From Aspidapion aeneum (taxonomy: Eukaryota > Arthropoda > Insecta > Coleoptera > Brentidae): 64,000 nt of DNA. The position numbers and the translations under genes were made by a program. The notes under the pieces are model-generated. The model made no database searches and was not told the DNA's origin. It saw only the letters and a list, made by a program, of their open reading frames with translations. The stretch is from positions 4,330,112-4,394,111 of the forward strand of contig OY755042.1 of NCBI GenBank assembly GCA_963576565.1, read 5' to 3'. Positions 23,801 to 38,800 of this stretch are shown here, in pieces; position 1 is the first letter of the stretch, and each line of letters starts with the position of its first letter.

Positions 23801-26800
23801 ACCGTTGACTAGTTCAATAAAATGCTGCTTAAAAAATATATACCGTTTTGTACCAACAGACAATGTCACCTGAAGTGCCCCCCCCCCCCGAGTAGCACCT
23901 CTGGATCCGCCCTTGTGGTGTAAGTGGTTTCAGACCCAAAATAATTCGTGTTCTTTATACTAAAATTTAATACGCTTTCAATAAATATATTTTTTTTAAT
24001 TTGTGACTGCCAAAATAAGGTTTTGTTCCAAAAAAAAAGTGCTGTTACTCTATGTAAAACGGCTGGATAGTGGTTGCTGAAAAGCGCACGGTAGCCCATT
24101 GCCTTAGTTGAATCATTTGACAATCATTTTGAATTATGTTATATTGAGCTGGCTGATTAGATTATACACTTTCAAAATAATTTGCAATAATATCAGAGTT
24201 ACCATTGATTTGTTTTTCCTCAAAAGTCATGCTGTCGGATGAGTTATCTGAGTTTTTTCTACTATTTACAAATTTCCAAAAGTTATTTACATCAGAATTT
24301 ATATTGTTTTCTATATTTAGAATATATTCTCTATGTGCTAGTTTTATTTCCCTTTTAATTTTTGGGTATATTTTTTTAATATGTTTTGCAAAAGGGGCAC
24401 ATTCGGAGATATTATTTAAAAAGATTTGATAAAAGTGCCTAACAACCTCATTCGCATCGTGATGACCATTCAGTTCTTCAGTTCGTATTTTTTAGTAAGT
24501 TGTATAGTTTAACAAAATCTGCTTTGTTACAATTAAATTCGCTACTAAAACTTTTACTTTTTTTTATCAAATTTTGTATATACTTGACCCGAAATTTCAA
24601 GAGCTGGATGGTCTCTTACTTTCCTTAATAAGGGACAACGCAATAGTTTTTAATATTTACATAAATTGTTCATACCTTGCGATATGAGTCATCTTTTTTC
24701 GTTGTAACCAAGACATTATTTCCTCACAATGGTTAGAAATAAATAAAAATAATATAATATTTTGGTTTAAAAATGGTAGCAATATTTAAACCTCCGAACG
24801 TCACTAGGAAATGTCGAATAAAAACGGTGTAAGTCAGTGTCAGCTGTCCGCTATATTTTACATGTTAATTTTTTAGACAAGTTAGCAATCATTAAACCGA
24901 TGTTCGATTGTTTTGGTGGATGTGTAATTGACAACGGATTCTAATATATCCTGTGCTTTTTACAGTATTTAAATATTGATACGTATTTAATACGGTAATG
25001 CATTTACGGATATAATTTTAAGTTACTTATGTATTATTTAGCTTTGAAAATTTTTGTGTATAAGTTTTTTTTTATTAGTTATGGATTATTTCTACTGTTT
25101 TTCGAACTTTAAACCAACCCTCAGGGGTGGTACTACAATTTGAGAGTATTTTTAACGGGAATCCTACGACTGCACGGACTAAATTTCCAAAAAATGACAT
25201 TTTGTAACAATTTTTTATATGGTTTTTCTTTATTTCTAAAGTTAATTTAAATTTATATGAGATGAAACTCACTGAGAAATGCTTACTATCATATTGCACA
25301 TTAGGGTGAACCAAATCTTTGCAGCTATTTGACCTGTAGTTATTAAAAAAATACAGTTAAACCGGTCGGTATCAAGTCTATAGACTTGATACTTAAACCC
25401 GTTCTAAAATGCTAAGTTTTAAGGTCTTAGTAAATACTGGTATAAATATTTTGACTCATTGTTCGTTAAATTTGACAGACTTTCTATATTACACACCCTA
25501 TTTATATTAAAGTCTCCTAGTAAAATAACTATTGCATTTTTTAGTAAACTTTGCTTAACATTATCAAAAAATAATTCATAAAATTTGAACTAGGCGGAAT
25601 GTAAAGACCACATAAAACTATAGATATAGATACTTACTAACCAAAACGTCGTTTTTAAAATAAATATGGAAATGGAAGTCCGAAATTGTGTCAAATTTGT
25701 CATTTTTAAATTTCACAGTTTTTCCCCACTCGTCAAACTTGGAAACAAAAAACGTTTGACCCATATGTATTTGAACTTTTTGTCTACTTTTGATCGTTCT
25801 TACTACCCCTTAAAGTTTGGTGAATCATTTAAATTACTTCCTGTATACAAAAAACGTTGGCAAATGAAATTATATAAGTGCCATGATAGAAATACATACA
25901 GTGTTTCAATGAAAACTTAACAGAGGCCTTTTCGGGTATTTTGATGAAATTTGGAGAAACCCTCGGACACATCAATTCTGTTTGTGTGTCGTGTGACATC
26001 TTGTTTTGAAAGTCTGGGGAATGTCTTTACATATCTGTAAAAATTTGAAAAATCTATCAAGTAGTTCTTGAGATATTCATATTTGCTTTCAAGTTTTTAA
26101 ATTTAACATGAACTGATTAAAATGTCATCTGTAGTGTAGTGGTAGCAACATTTGCTTCACACACCGGCGGTTGGGGTTCGATTCTTAGATAGCTACTTAG
26201 ATGTTTGTAATTGTTTAAAACGCTTTAACTTTGCGAAACTGGGCGATTGATCCTAATTGGATGGAAAGTCCCAGTATAAAATTTAAAAAAACGGATAATG
26301 AATTAATAGATTTTTGAAATTTTTACAGATTTGTTAAGACAATCTCCAGACCTTCAAAACAAGGTCTCACTCGACCCATTTAAGCCAGGTAAAGCTTACC
26401 CCATGAAGGGGGTGCGTGTTATAATAATTTCAAAAAGTGTACCCTCGCAAACAAAATACCCGAAAAAGGCCGTTTTCGTTGAAACACCCTGTATATAAAG
26501 TCTCATATAAAAAAATTGTTCACCAATGATTGAAACAATAAAAACTAAATCATTTTATACATTTTTTAGACTAGCCGCTCACCAAAGGTGGAGGATCGTG
26601 AACGCTCTTCGAAACGCTCCCGCGATCGCGAAGAATCTCCAAGGAAGCGCAAGAGTTATTCAAGGTAAAGGACTTTTTTCAAGGATATCTTTAAAAAAAA
26701 ATGAATTATGTGAATTGTCCATGAAACATTAGGTTTTTTGAGATTTTTGTGGGTGATTTTTTAGCCAAAAGTCTGGCTGGCTATCTATGTTGTTAAAAGA

Positions 26801-29800
26801 CATCTGTGCTTCTTTATACTAGGGATATTTTGAAACGCTCATTTGACATTTCGTTATTGTTGTAGTTATTACTGAAGCTGCGTGGTAACAACTTGCCATT
26901 TCTTTATCTTTATTAAATAACGAAGGCAGTTTCTTTATTGTCATCGTTATTTTGTACATGTAATCAATAATTGAAACTTATGTCTTTTCCGTTTTTAAAC
27001 AAATGTTTAGGGTGATATTAGGAGTAGTAGATATATATCTGTTCTAGTCCAAAATGTGGTGGTAATTCCGAGAAATAAAGCCTTTGTCTTTTGTGTGCAG
27101 GTGCGGGTGGATCATTGTCTTTTTGACAATACCCGAGTAGTGTGGGTACTCTTTTAGAGCATAGGCCAATAGTGTGAGTGCTTTATTGACCTTGATATGA
27201 CAATGTACAGTTATGTGAGCCTTTTGTGTGTAGGTGTGCGTGGGTCTTTGTCTGTTGTATGTGGAGGCGAACAGCGTGAGTGTTTTTTTTGTTTGTACCC
27301 GCATACAAAAGACAAAGACCCACATAACTTTACAATTTCATATCAAAGCCAAAAAGACCACCCACGCTGTTCGCCTCCACATACAAAACACAAAGACCGA
27401 CTCATCTGCACAAAAAGGCTCACATAACTGGACATTGTCATATCAAGATAAAAAAAGCACTCACAGTGTTCGCCTCTGTACACAAAAGATAATGGCCTTC
27501 GCAACTATGCGATATCATATCAAGGCCAAAAAGACCCCCCACACTATTCGGCTATTGTCAAAAAGACATAGACCCACTCGCACATGCACACAAAAGACAA
27601 AGGCTCACATAACTGTACATCGCCATATCAAGGTCAAAAAAGCACTCACACTATTGGCCTATGCTCTAAATGAGTACCCACACTATTCGGCTATTGTCAA
27701 AAAGACTGACCCACCCGCACCTGCACACAAAAGACAAAGGCTTTATTTCTCGGAATTACCACCACATTTTGGCCTAGAACAGACATATATCTACTACTAT
27801 TAGAATTAGTTCATGTTTGGGTCCTTAAAGCTTTCGGTGATCAAGGACCAACTCAATAATGTCCTTTATTCTTTTATTTTATTAAAAAATACAATCTATA
27901 GAAATAAAATCAATAAAGTAAACAGCGATTGTATTTGACAACCACAGACAATAGCAACACTGAAGTGAATTTTAAAACGCGTCAAAAACTCTGTTTCGAC
28001 AGGCATGGTTCTGTGGTTATCCTTAATTAAAGTAACCTTAGAGCATAGGGTAACAAAAATACCATAACAACTGTCAAAGTTGTTAAAATTTTAAGCTTTT
28101 CAGAATGTCCTTATTTGGTGCAATTATTCTCGCACGTAACATCTATGTTTATTTTCGTACATACCCTAGGGGGGGGGGATCTCACAAACCATTTTTTGTA
28201 CATATATTGCGCATTATGTCCAAAAATGCCAAATAATTCTCAACAATACCGAATAATGCCAAAAAATTCTAAATATTGCCAATTAGACTTTTAGCCCATT
28301 ATTGTCCGATTTTCGTTTTAGTCAGCTCTGAAATGATTTGTTGCTTGCTTATATGTGATACAATATCGGGTGATACACCAAAATTTTCAGAGAAAATGGT
28401 AGAATACGAATTTCTATAGTGTACATCTGTCATGAGGTGCAGAACCACTCTGCATCCCATCCAAGGGACTGGCGTTTTTTAAAAAAAAAAGAAAACTTGA
28501 GTTAGTTTCAACTTCTTTTTTTTTTAATCCACTATTTTTTAACATTTTCATACATAATTTAACCACCTACCCACCATAATGGGTCAGCAACCCTCAAAAT
28601 AGATCTAAAAACGTGATTTAAAAAAATATAATTTCTGGAAAAACACTGTTGAGAAATGGATGCTGATAAAATTTTGTAGGCTTATTGAAAGGTGCAGGAT
28701 CATAGTTTTAATTTGGTGTATGGCTTATCTATGTCATTCCAAAAATAACACCCCACAGGTAGTCGAATTATCAAAAATAAACAAAAATTTTTGCGACGTT
28801 TTCGTATTTTTTCTGAATCAAAATTTACGTGTTTTTTTAAGGAAAAATTGCTATACTTGCAATAATTCTGATCCAACCAAGTCTTAAACGTATAGAAATC
28901 GAATACAACTTACACTGAATTGCGTCTTTAAGCATTTCAGTACAAACAAAACAAATAAATACATCGAATTTCTATCTACCCTAAAAAAAAATTATATAAA
29001 GAGAATTGATGTTCATTTCATACCTATTCGTGTAGGCCTGGGCGGCCTCGGCCAAAAAATTACTGCAAACAAAAAAATTTTCCTCAAGTAAAAAAAATGC
29101 TATTATAAGTACCGCGCTTAGCCATATTTCACGGCAAAGAATAATAATTAAATGACAATTATTGTCATAATCAATTTTAACGTATCAGAAATCTGTGTTT
29201 TATATAACACAGACATATTTTTTCTAAAGTCATAAATTGAAGCTGTCCTGGACAGCTACGAATTCAAAATAGGAAGCTAAGTTATATACTTTTTGTAGGC
29301 TGTTTCAGTCTCTGCAAGATTGACCTCTACAAGTTTAAAAAATGGATTTAATTAAAAAAATTACTTTACTTTTAAGAAAGGACGACATAGATAAGCCACA
29401 CACCAAATTAAAGCTCTGATCCTGTACTTTTAAATGCGCCTATTAAATTTTATGAGGATCCATTTCTCAAAGGTGTTTTTACCAGAAATTAAAAAAATCA
29501 CATTTTTACAGTTAATTTTGGGGTTTCTGACCCCCTCCCTATGGGCGGTAGATGGTTAAATTATGTACGAAAATGCTAAAATCTAGTTTTAATTTTATAA
29601 AAAAACGTCATTTCAACCCACCCACATGGAGGGGGGCAGAGTGCATCTGTACCACATGCCAGATTGAACAATAGAAATTCGTAATGTACGATTTTTTTCG
29701 AAAATGTTGGTGTGTCACCCAATATTGTATCACAAATATGCAAGCAACAAATCATTTCATTTTGAACAATCTTATTTTTTATGAACACCTGTGGATAGCC

Positions 29801-32800
29801 AGGAATAATTATGAGTATGTGCAGTGCTGCCAGTTTAATGAAATGCAAATAGTCACATTTTTTCTTAAAGAAAGTTTATAGAAAGAAATTGTCTCAAAAC
29901 GTTTTATTTCCAGCAAAAAAAAAACATTTTTGTCACCCTTGACATTTATATATTTATCGGTTTCACAACGTTCTACGTCTTCCGATACCCAATCTCCACT
30001 CGTTTCTGTTTGCCCATAATTCATCATCTAGGCCTCTTATTCTTATTTCACTGTCTATTCCTTCTCTCCAGCTTCTCCTTGGCCGTCCTCGTTTTCTTCG
30101 GCCAGTTGGTTTCCATTGTAGTATTTGTTTAGATAGTCTTTCATCATTCATTCTTTGTACATGTCCGTACCACACCAGTTGTTTTGTTCTTATATAATCC
30201 ACTAAAGAAGTTCACCCACTGTCATAATTTCTCTTATTCTTTGATTTGTAACTCTTTCTCTTTTTGATTTCCCTGCTGCTCTTCTCCAATAGTCCATCTC
30301 CGTAGCGGAAAGCATTTTTTCTGTTCTATCCTTGATTGGCCATACTTCTGAGCCGTATGTAATAATACTTTTTACAATGGTGTTATATATAAGCTTTTTG
30401 TTATGTTTTGATATACTTTGGTCCCAAATTATTCCATTTAATAAAGTTATTGCATTTCTTCCTTGTACGTTTCGATCTTTTATAGCTTTGTCTAGTGTTC
30501 CGTCAGCTGTAATTTTTAGACCTAAGTATTTATACTCATCACAGGACTGAATTCGCTCTTTGATGGCCTTAATCAGTTGTACGCTTATGTTTGTGTTTTC
30601 CAACGCTTTCCAAAGTAGATTTAGTGGTATACTATCATATGCCTTCTGCAAATCCACGTAAAGCAGATGCAGCTCTTGTCTGTAGGCCATTTTCTTTTCA
30701 ATAACTTGGGTTATACAAATGTATCAGGAATATGCAAGCAACAAATCATTTCAGTTTGGACAATCATATTTTTTTATGAACACCTGCGGATAGCCAGAAA
30801 ATTATAAGTGTGTGCAGTGTTGTCAGTTTAATGAAATGCAAATAGTCACATTTTTTCTTAAAGACTGTTTATAGAAAGGATTTGTTTCAAAACGGTTTAT
30901 TTCCAGCAAAAAAAATTTTTTTTGTCACTATTCTTTTAACTTATGTTAAATGTGCTTTCACATAGGAGTGCTAGCAGAGACCGAAAAGTTTACAGAGATG
31001 AGAGGAGCAGCAGACGCAGAGATTCAAGAGACAGGGACTACAGTCGCAGAGACAGGTCACGTTCTCGAGATGGGTAAGTTTTTTTATTATCTAACTATCA
31101 GAAGTGGTTTTTTAGTGATTATTTCTTTGCTGGCTTATTCTAAATAACAAATCTTAGTCTACTAACGAGTTCCATAGATATGTATGTATTCGTTAATCAA
31201 ATGGTGTTTTAACCAGTGTTACATTTTATCTTGACTCATAATAAAATCAATTCACAATTTTTTTTTTACCTAACTAAGAAAGGGTAAAGTTTTTGGCTTG
31301 GGATATGTATGTTTGTGTCGCGCTAAAGGGTAAACGGCTGAGCCGATTTTGACGAAAAAGTGGTAGTTGAATTGCTACTGACTCCCAAGGTGTTATAGGC
31401 TATATTGTTTTAAACAGGAATCAACATGGCGGTCGTCAGACGCCATTTTATCACATGATGTAGGCTTTAAGGCATACAAATTACCAACATTTTTTTCAAC
31501 ACCATTTTACTAGTTCCCCCTCCCTTTCTCCTCCACGCCCTCCTCATCAGTAATAGTTGTAGCTATAACTTTCACAAATATAGAGCGATTTCAAAAGTTC
31601 TTTCTGCACACGCTTTAAGACTTTTTTTCCAACATCATTTTACTAGTCCCCCCTCCCGTTCCCTCTTTCCTCCCCGCCCTCCTTATTAGTTGTAGCTATA
31701 ACTTTCTTAAATGGATGATTCTACAAAAATGGTGCTGTGGAGTGAGAATGCATATTTTTCAAACATACTGCAAATGAAGCATAGTTTTAGTTATAAGATT
31801 TAAAACGAAATGTTTTCTTTATGGAGCATTTGAGTTTAATGTATAAAAAAAATTGCAAGTTTATAATTTTTTTTATTACCAGGCAAATACCTCATTCCTC
31901 TGGTGTAGTTCCAAACCAAATATTAAAAACTCAGATTGAAAAAAATATCCTAATAAATAATATTTAACCAAGTCTTACTATTTATCAAAAAATTGATAAA
32001 ACTTAAGTTTGCAGTCATATTTTTGAAAATCTGAATTTACATCTTCTCCAGAAAATTTTACAATTTTAAACGTGCTCCATTTTTAATAACACAATATTTG
32101 TGAATACCACCGGTTAATTTCTAGAGAAAGAGACGGCCCTGGATATCTAATTTACTTGTGAGGGTGACAAGTTGTGACAGATAATGTCAACTTTAGTTTG
32201 GTTTAAGTTATAGATCTTTTTATTTTCGGCAGAAAATTAGTTTTTTTCGGAGAAATCAAAAAGGAACGCTTCAATTTTCATTCCTCTGGTAAGTAAATAT
32301 TCGACTAATACCAATAGTATAATTTTTTTGTTGATTGTTTTAAAATTATAAGTATAGGAACTTTGTTTATATAAAACTTAAGTTAAGTAGTCTAAATAGA
32401 TTTTAATTTAAATTGGAAAACCATTAAAAAACTCATTCCTCTGGTACTCATCCCTCTGGAATTTTTATGCAATAATTCCTAAAATTCGGAAAATAAATGT
32501 TTCTTAGCTTAATTAGTTACATAAATTTAAAAAAACAAAATTATTTACTGTGCTGTACTGTTGTTTAAAGGCAATGACCAAAAATGATATCCATATAGCC
32601 CACATTTGGTAGAATCATCCAAATATATAGCGATTTCAAAAGTTCTTTCTGCACACGCTTTACTACTAGTCGCAGTTAGGTACAAAATTACCCAATAACC
32701 TGATTAATGTAAATACAAAACTGTATAATTTCGTAAGTGCGCTTTGGGCATCAAAGCTAAAAGTTAAAGCATGTCATACATTATAGCAGAGAACATGTAA

Positions 32801-35800
32801 CATATATGTTATCTGATTATAGGTATAAATATCAATTTTGTATCCACCTGCGACTAGTAGGTACAAGTAGATTTAGCAGTTGAGTGTTTTTTTTTATTTA
32901 AAATTTTTGAATAAAGAAATTAAATGTATTTTTTTATACTTTGATACAGATCATAATTTAAATTAAAAAACAATTGGTTTTAAATCATAAATTATTCCTT
33001 TATTTTAAATCGTCGCAACTTGCGAAATTGTTACTTTTAAATTGCATCTTGACTTTATTCCTGATCCTTACCATATTTGACAGGCGCTCAAATTTATAGT
33101 TTTTGTAAATTGGATGCTCCTTATATGATTTAATTACTAAATTAGGCTTGGAACATATTTTCCAAAAATACCCCATATGCCGTAGTTTAGAGCCATAGTT
33201 TCTGAGATATTAGCAATTATTGTTTTAAATGATACAAATATAACAGTACCGCTCTTGTCGTAATTTTAGTATCCTTATTTCAAATTATGTTAGTTCCCAT
33301 GTATCAACAGTGACAATGACATGATGTGACACGACATATAAACTTTGTTGTCGTTACCGGTTGTCATTTTGAGCGTTATCTAAAAAAAATATTTGTCATT
33401 GTCACTGTTTATACATGGGGACTAACATAGTTCAAAATAAGTAGACTGAAATTAACACAAATGTTATTTAAGCCTCATCTATTACTTAAATAATATTAGG
33501 AGCATCCAATTTACAAAAACTATAAATTTGAGCGCCTGTCAAATATGGTAAGCATCAGGAATAAAGTCAAGATGTAATTTAAAAGTAAAAATTTCGCGAA
33601 TTCCAACACAACTTCTTTTATATTCCTATATCAAATATTAATGGTCTAAAAGGGTGGGAAAAATATAATGAGACACCCTGTACAATTTGGGACACATACA
33701 ACCGAAAAATTAAGCAGAAAATGCGAGAACGATCAGCTGATTTACACAGAACACTCGGTGGTGGGCTGGGTGCGGAGAAACAAGTGTCTAAGGTAGGACT
33801 GCGGTGATGAAACTTCGAAAGCTCAAGTGTCCAAACCGGCAAACCATAGCAAACGTACGTCAAACTCCTCCAAAAATGACGCCATGCTTTTATTTCAGTA
33901 AAGCAAATAGCGCAAACCCAAAATAAAACAGTGCTGCCAACAGAAATGTAGCCAAAACGTCAAACACATGCTGCAGTCATTTTTTTGGGGTCAGACATCC
34001 GCGAGTGTATAATATACAGTGAAGTTCGCATATAGCGAACCCGTTTATAATCAACACTCGCTTATAGCAATCCCTGTTCAAAATACCCAAAAAAATTTTT
34101 GCTTATGTATACAATAGTCTATATCTCTTCTTATAGTAAACCTCGGATATAGCGAACCAGTTTCCGTGCAATCTTCGAGTTCACTATATCCGGAGTTGAC
34201 TGTAAATCCATCCATCAACAGGCATCGACTCCAGGAGCCGCTAGCATTATAATAAAAAATTATTAACCAGTTGACCAGTCACGGCTAGATCATGATTTAA
34301 AGTATAATGCTTGCTTCTTGTAAATCGCAAATCACCAATCATTGAAGAATTCCATAGAGATCACTGTGCAGTGACAAACTGAAATAGGACTCAGTGTGTG
34401 ATTTTTGGGCGTTGCAGGTCTCGCAGTAGATCTCGCCGCAGGTCTCCGAGCTATTCGCGCAGCAGGTCGCGCTCGCCTGCCTATTATGGCCGTTCTTACA
34501 GTTCTTTGTCCTCTGGCAGGCGCCACGGAGGCAATCGCGACAACCCCAGGCCCAACCGATGTCTTGGTGTGTTTGGCCTCAGCGTGCACACTACTGAAGA
34601 CGAAGTCTACCACATCATGAGCAAGTACGGGCCCGTCGAGCGAGTGCAAGTGGTCATTGATGCCAAGGTAAGGTTTTTTATCCTATTCTAGTCTAATTTC
34701 AATTGACCTGATTTGAAGTCACAGCTATGGTGCACCGAATTTACGGCAAATATTTCACGCAAGCCCATGCAAACATGTATGTGCCGCTTCGTAGGTATTG
34801 TTTTCAAACTATAATTTCGATCAGGTGGATTGTTAATGAACATTTTTTGAGGCTATAAATTTGTCAGATTCAATTGTAATTTGATCAGCTGACAGAAAAA
34901 AATCTTGTTTCAATCTTGGTTCTTTTGTTGTTGGAGCAGTCAAAATACATCATTTACGTTTTCTTGTACTATATAGGACAGAGTGATTATAACTTAGGTA
35001 TAAGATTGTAAGTGTTCTCAACTATAATGGGAATGCGATACTTATAAACCGGGGTAGCCAGTGTCGGAGCATACAATTTTTTTCGTTGTTTGCTTTTGTC
35101 GCTAAGGTTTGTGTTCTTTAACAATGAACGTCACTGGCCACTTTGGAAGGCCAATCAGATTTAAAAAGCCTTGTGACGTCAAATCACTTCAATTGGAATT
35201 ATAGTATGGGACATTCTTTGACAATTTAACAAAATAAGTTTGGATTGGTTAAGAAAAACTGTGCGGTGAAGCTATGAATTTGGTTCGGTTCGGTTCATTA
35301 AAAAATGGTTAAAGGAAAACATTAAGTTCTATTTTTTCAATATATAATCTTGTTTTATAGAGGTATTACTGGAAAATGTTTAAGTTATTTATTTTTTCGG
35401 CGTTTCAGTCCTTTTAACTGGTGGTGAAATTGCTAACCACTATAGATACAACTTAATACAAATATTTTCTATATATTGTGATTTTTTTGTAAAATTAAGA
35501 GTTAAGTAAGTTAAGAAGATGTTTTTGAATAAAAACTATTTGTTTTTAAAGTTTGTAAGATGGTGCACACTAATTATTGTCTGTTTTTATCATGTACAGG
35601 GTGTCCCAAATTGGGCACTTTTAGGGGGTTTAAGGTACTTCTAGGGGAGACAGAGAAAAACTGACCACGCATTGCGAGGCTCAAATTTCAAAAGAAGACT
35701 TAAAGTGAAAACCGCATTTTGAAATATCGTCTCGTCTTTGAGCTACGGGGGCTTTTTGAAAAGTCTGCATTTTTGAAGGGGGTCTATAACTTCGTTATTA

Positions 35801-38800
35801 GTGGAAATTTTGATTTAGAGTAAATTGCAGTTTTATAGACTTTGTCACGAGGAATTCACCCGCTAAATTATATTTTAACTGTCACTTTTAGTTTTTGAGG
35901 AATGACATAAAGTTGCATTTTTTCTTATGGAATGGCCTATATTTTAATTAATTTTCGAATTTGTCATTGAATTCTCTTCAAAATGATATATTATATGTCA
36001 TAGTTTGATTGAGCGATTTAGGAGATATTCAGCTTTTTCACTTATTTCTAGTGCGCTATGATTTCCTGCTGAGGCAGGTAAAAGCACTCCAGTATTTTTA
36101 TTATTTTACACAGGCACAAATATAGTAAGGCTGGTTTGGAAAAATTATAATTCAGCTGACGGCCCTCAAAGCCTAGTTATAAAAAGTTTTAAAAAATGAT
36201 ACATATTTCAAAATAAAATTAAAACGCTTTTGTGCAAAATAATTTCATATCAAAGCGTAATGTCAAACTTTTTAAACAATTGAAAACAATGACAAAACGC
36301 CAAGACGCAAGGCCAACTTGATTTGCATAGTATAAGACAACAAAACTATAGGAGCATTGAAGTAGGATTTGACCGCAAGGCTTTCACGTCAATGGCGCAT
36401 GACGTCATTCAACGCACACTAGACAAAAATAAAAAACTTTAATTATCTCCGAAACCGCTCAATCAAACTATGACATATGATACATCATTTTGAAAAGAAT
36501 TCAATCACGAATTCGAAAATTAATTAAAATATAGGCCATTCCATAAGAAAAAATGCAACTTTATGTCATATCTCAAAAACTAAAAGTGACAGTTAAAATT
36601 TAATTTAGCGGTTGAATTCCTCGTGACAAAGTCTATAAAATTGCAATTTACTCTAAATCAATATTTCCAATAATACCGAAGTTATAGACCCCCCTCCAAA
36701 ATGCAGACTGTTCAAAAAGCCCCCGTAGCTCAAAGACGAGACGATATTTCAAAATGCGGTTTTCACTATAAGTCTTCTCTTGAAATTTGAGCCTCGTAAT
36801 GCGTGGTCAGTTTTTCTCTTTTTCTCTGTCTTCCCTAGAAGTACCTTAAACCCCCCAAAAGTGCCCACTTTGGGACACCCTGTACGATGAAACACACTAA
36901 TTATTGTCACCCGAATTGTTGTAGCGTTTGATCTAAAACTTTGATTTAGTTTTGACTGATTTATTATTCTGATTTTTTATCTGTATAGTTTGTGGTCATT
37001 TTAAAGATTAGGAAACAAAATAAAAAAGAACACAAAATTACTTTATCAACAATTCGCCTTATGGGGCTCAAAATTTGGTTTACAGAATGACAGGAATGAG
37101 AGGAAAGAGGGAAGAGGGGTTGTCGTGCCTAAGAATTATCACTACATTTTTTTTAAATAGTTTGAATCCACTTTTATTTGTTTATGATGGAAATAAATTA
37201 TGTAATTTAAAATCATAAAATTATATTTATAAATTTTTGGAAAATTCAAAGAAACTCGAAAAAAAAATCAGCTGCGATTTTGAAAATTATGTTTTTGTGT
37301 CCTAGGGAAGCTTCCCTACAAACCCACGTTTTAAGTTTTTTGGGGTGTTTCTACCCAAACTTAAATCTGGTTGAGCGACACCGTGAACTTCTCACTAAAA
37401 AATTCAGTTAAACAATAATAAGGTTTTCCTTGTAAAAGTTTCTTTAATCTTTTTCTAAATTGCTTGACAGAGATTGCAGTCTTCATTACCAGAGGAAGAT
37501 GATTAAAAATCTTTCGCCCTTCATATATTAGATATTTTCGTGCTAAACTGAAAATATAGTCCTTGCAATACCCCAAGTCCCTTTGCTACTCTTTTTTATT
37601 TTTCTGCTTTAAATAAGACAGAAAATAGCTTCGAAAATCATTGTTGGCCCCAGATTGCAGTTGGCAGTTGTCTATCAAAGCTTAAATTGACAATAAAAGT
37701 AAACTTTCAAAACAAAAATTTGTTGTCAAGTAGTCAAAATATTTTGTAAAGTAGATATTTAGAAGTATTCAGATATTCTCAGAAAAATAGTCAAGAAAAT
37801 TGGCGACAAAGATAAATTGTTCATTCGAAAATTCCACGCTTTTTTCGATATTCAGTCCCATCCGTGATAACTATAGAGCAGAATTTAAAGAAACACAGTA
37901 ATGACAAAAAGTATGAAGACTCTTTGATGCCTTTCAAAACAATGCATTTAAAAAACTAATTCAAAAAGTTTGTAAAACTACTGTTAAAAAAGATTTATAA
38001 AACAAGAAAAGACTGAGAAAATGAGCTAAATTGGTGTCATTCCTCTCGTCATAACTGAAGATATTCACGAGATGGAGTTTTTTGGACGATGAGAATAACC
38101 TATTTTTTCGATTGGTTTTATTTTATTTTAAGAAAATAAGTTTACAAAACCATACAAATAAAGCTTAGTATAATAATTTTCATCTTTTGATTTGAACTTA
38201 ATCCTATGAGCAGTTCTACTGCAACATTTTAAACTTAGTAATTAGTAATACCCTCAATATAGCTATTTCTAGTTTAAATATTGTGTCTAAAATATATTTT
38301 TTAATTCACTCACAAAGAGTCTGTCTTAATACTGTTTTTGTTGAAATTCCCAAAGCCTCTGCGGTTAAATCAGTTAGGAACTTCTTTATATTTTTTAAAA
38401 GATCTATGTGTCCACCATAAAAAATGTGAGATTTTTATATGAACAACTTTTTTATTAAAAAGTGTAATATAATACTGTTTTAATTTCAAAAAATATTAAT
38501 GCTTATATATTGTAGCAAAGAAATGAGTATGTACTAATATGAGTCGAGCTTAAGTTCATTTGTGGAAACTACAAATAATATTAATTTAACTTTTATTAAG
38601 TCATTTTGCTTAGGTAATTTAAAAACTTCAATTTACAAAAATATAATATAAACAGGGCCTAATCCTATTTTTAAATAATAATTTTTACCAAAACAAATTG
38701 CAAAGCTTAGCTCAAATCCAACTCAAAATACATTGTAGAAAATAACATTTTTGAAAAAATTAAATAATCAGTAATTTATCGTTTGTTCATGGTTTGTAGT

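Larger units (their letters stand above)
22817..25412. repeat. Two ~740-bp repeats in inverted orientation
   Basis: 22817-23548 and 24640-25412 are inverted copies (shared phrases include TATAGACTTGATAC, AGTGAGTTTCATCTCATATAAA, GGATTCCCGTTAAAAA, AACATCGGTTTAATCG-type and TAAAAACGGTGTAAGTCAG). The left copy is bounded by CAGTATTTAC and GTAAATACTG. Because LINE pieces lie both between and outside them, they look like two separate insertions rather than one fold-back. Confidence 0.7.

Noticed and set aside
27197..27800. CRISPR-like spaced repeats
   Set aside because: Repeats are of uneven length and spacing within a palindromic element of an animal genome.
27234..27803. 189-codon open frame rich in His/Thr/Lys
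   Set aside because: Lies wholly inside the fold-back element and is made of its sub-repeats; the opposite strand is equally open.
34208..34220. CCATCCATCAACA, similar to the 13-nt Tra/Tra2 splicing-enhancer repeat
   Set aside because: 11 of 13 matches, single occurrence, intronic; expected by chance in 64 kb.
34332..34649. Minus-strand 105-codon Ala/Arg/Val frame
   Set aside because: Antisense shadow of tra2 exon 4; GC-rich RS codons open the opposite frame.
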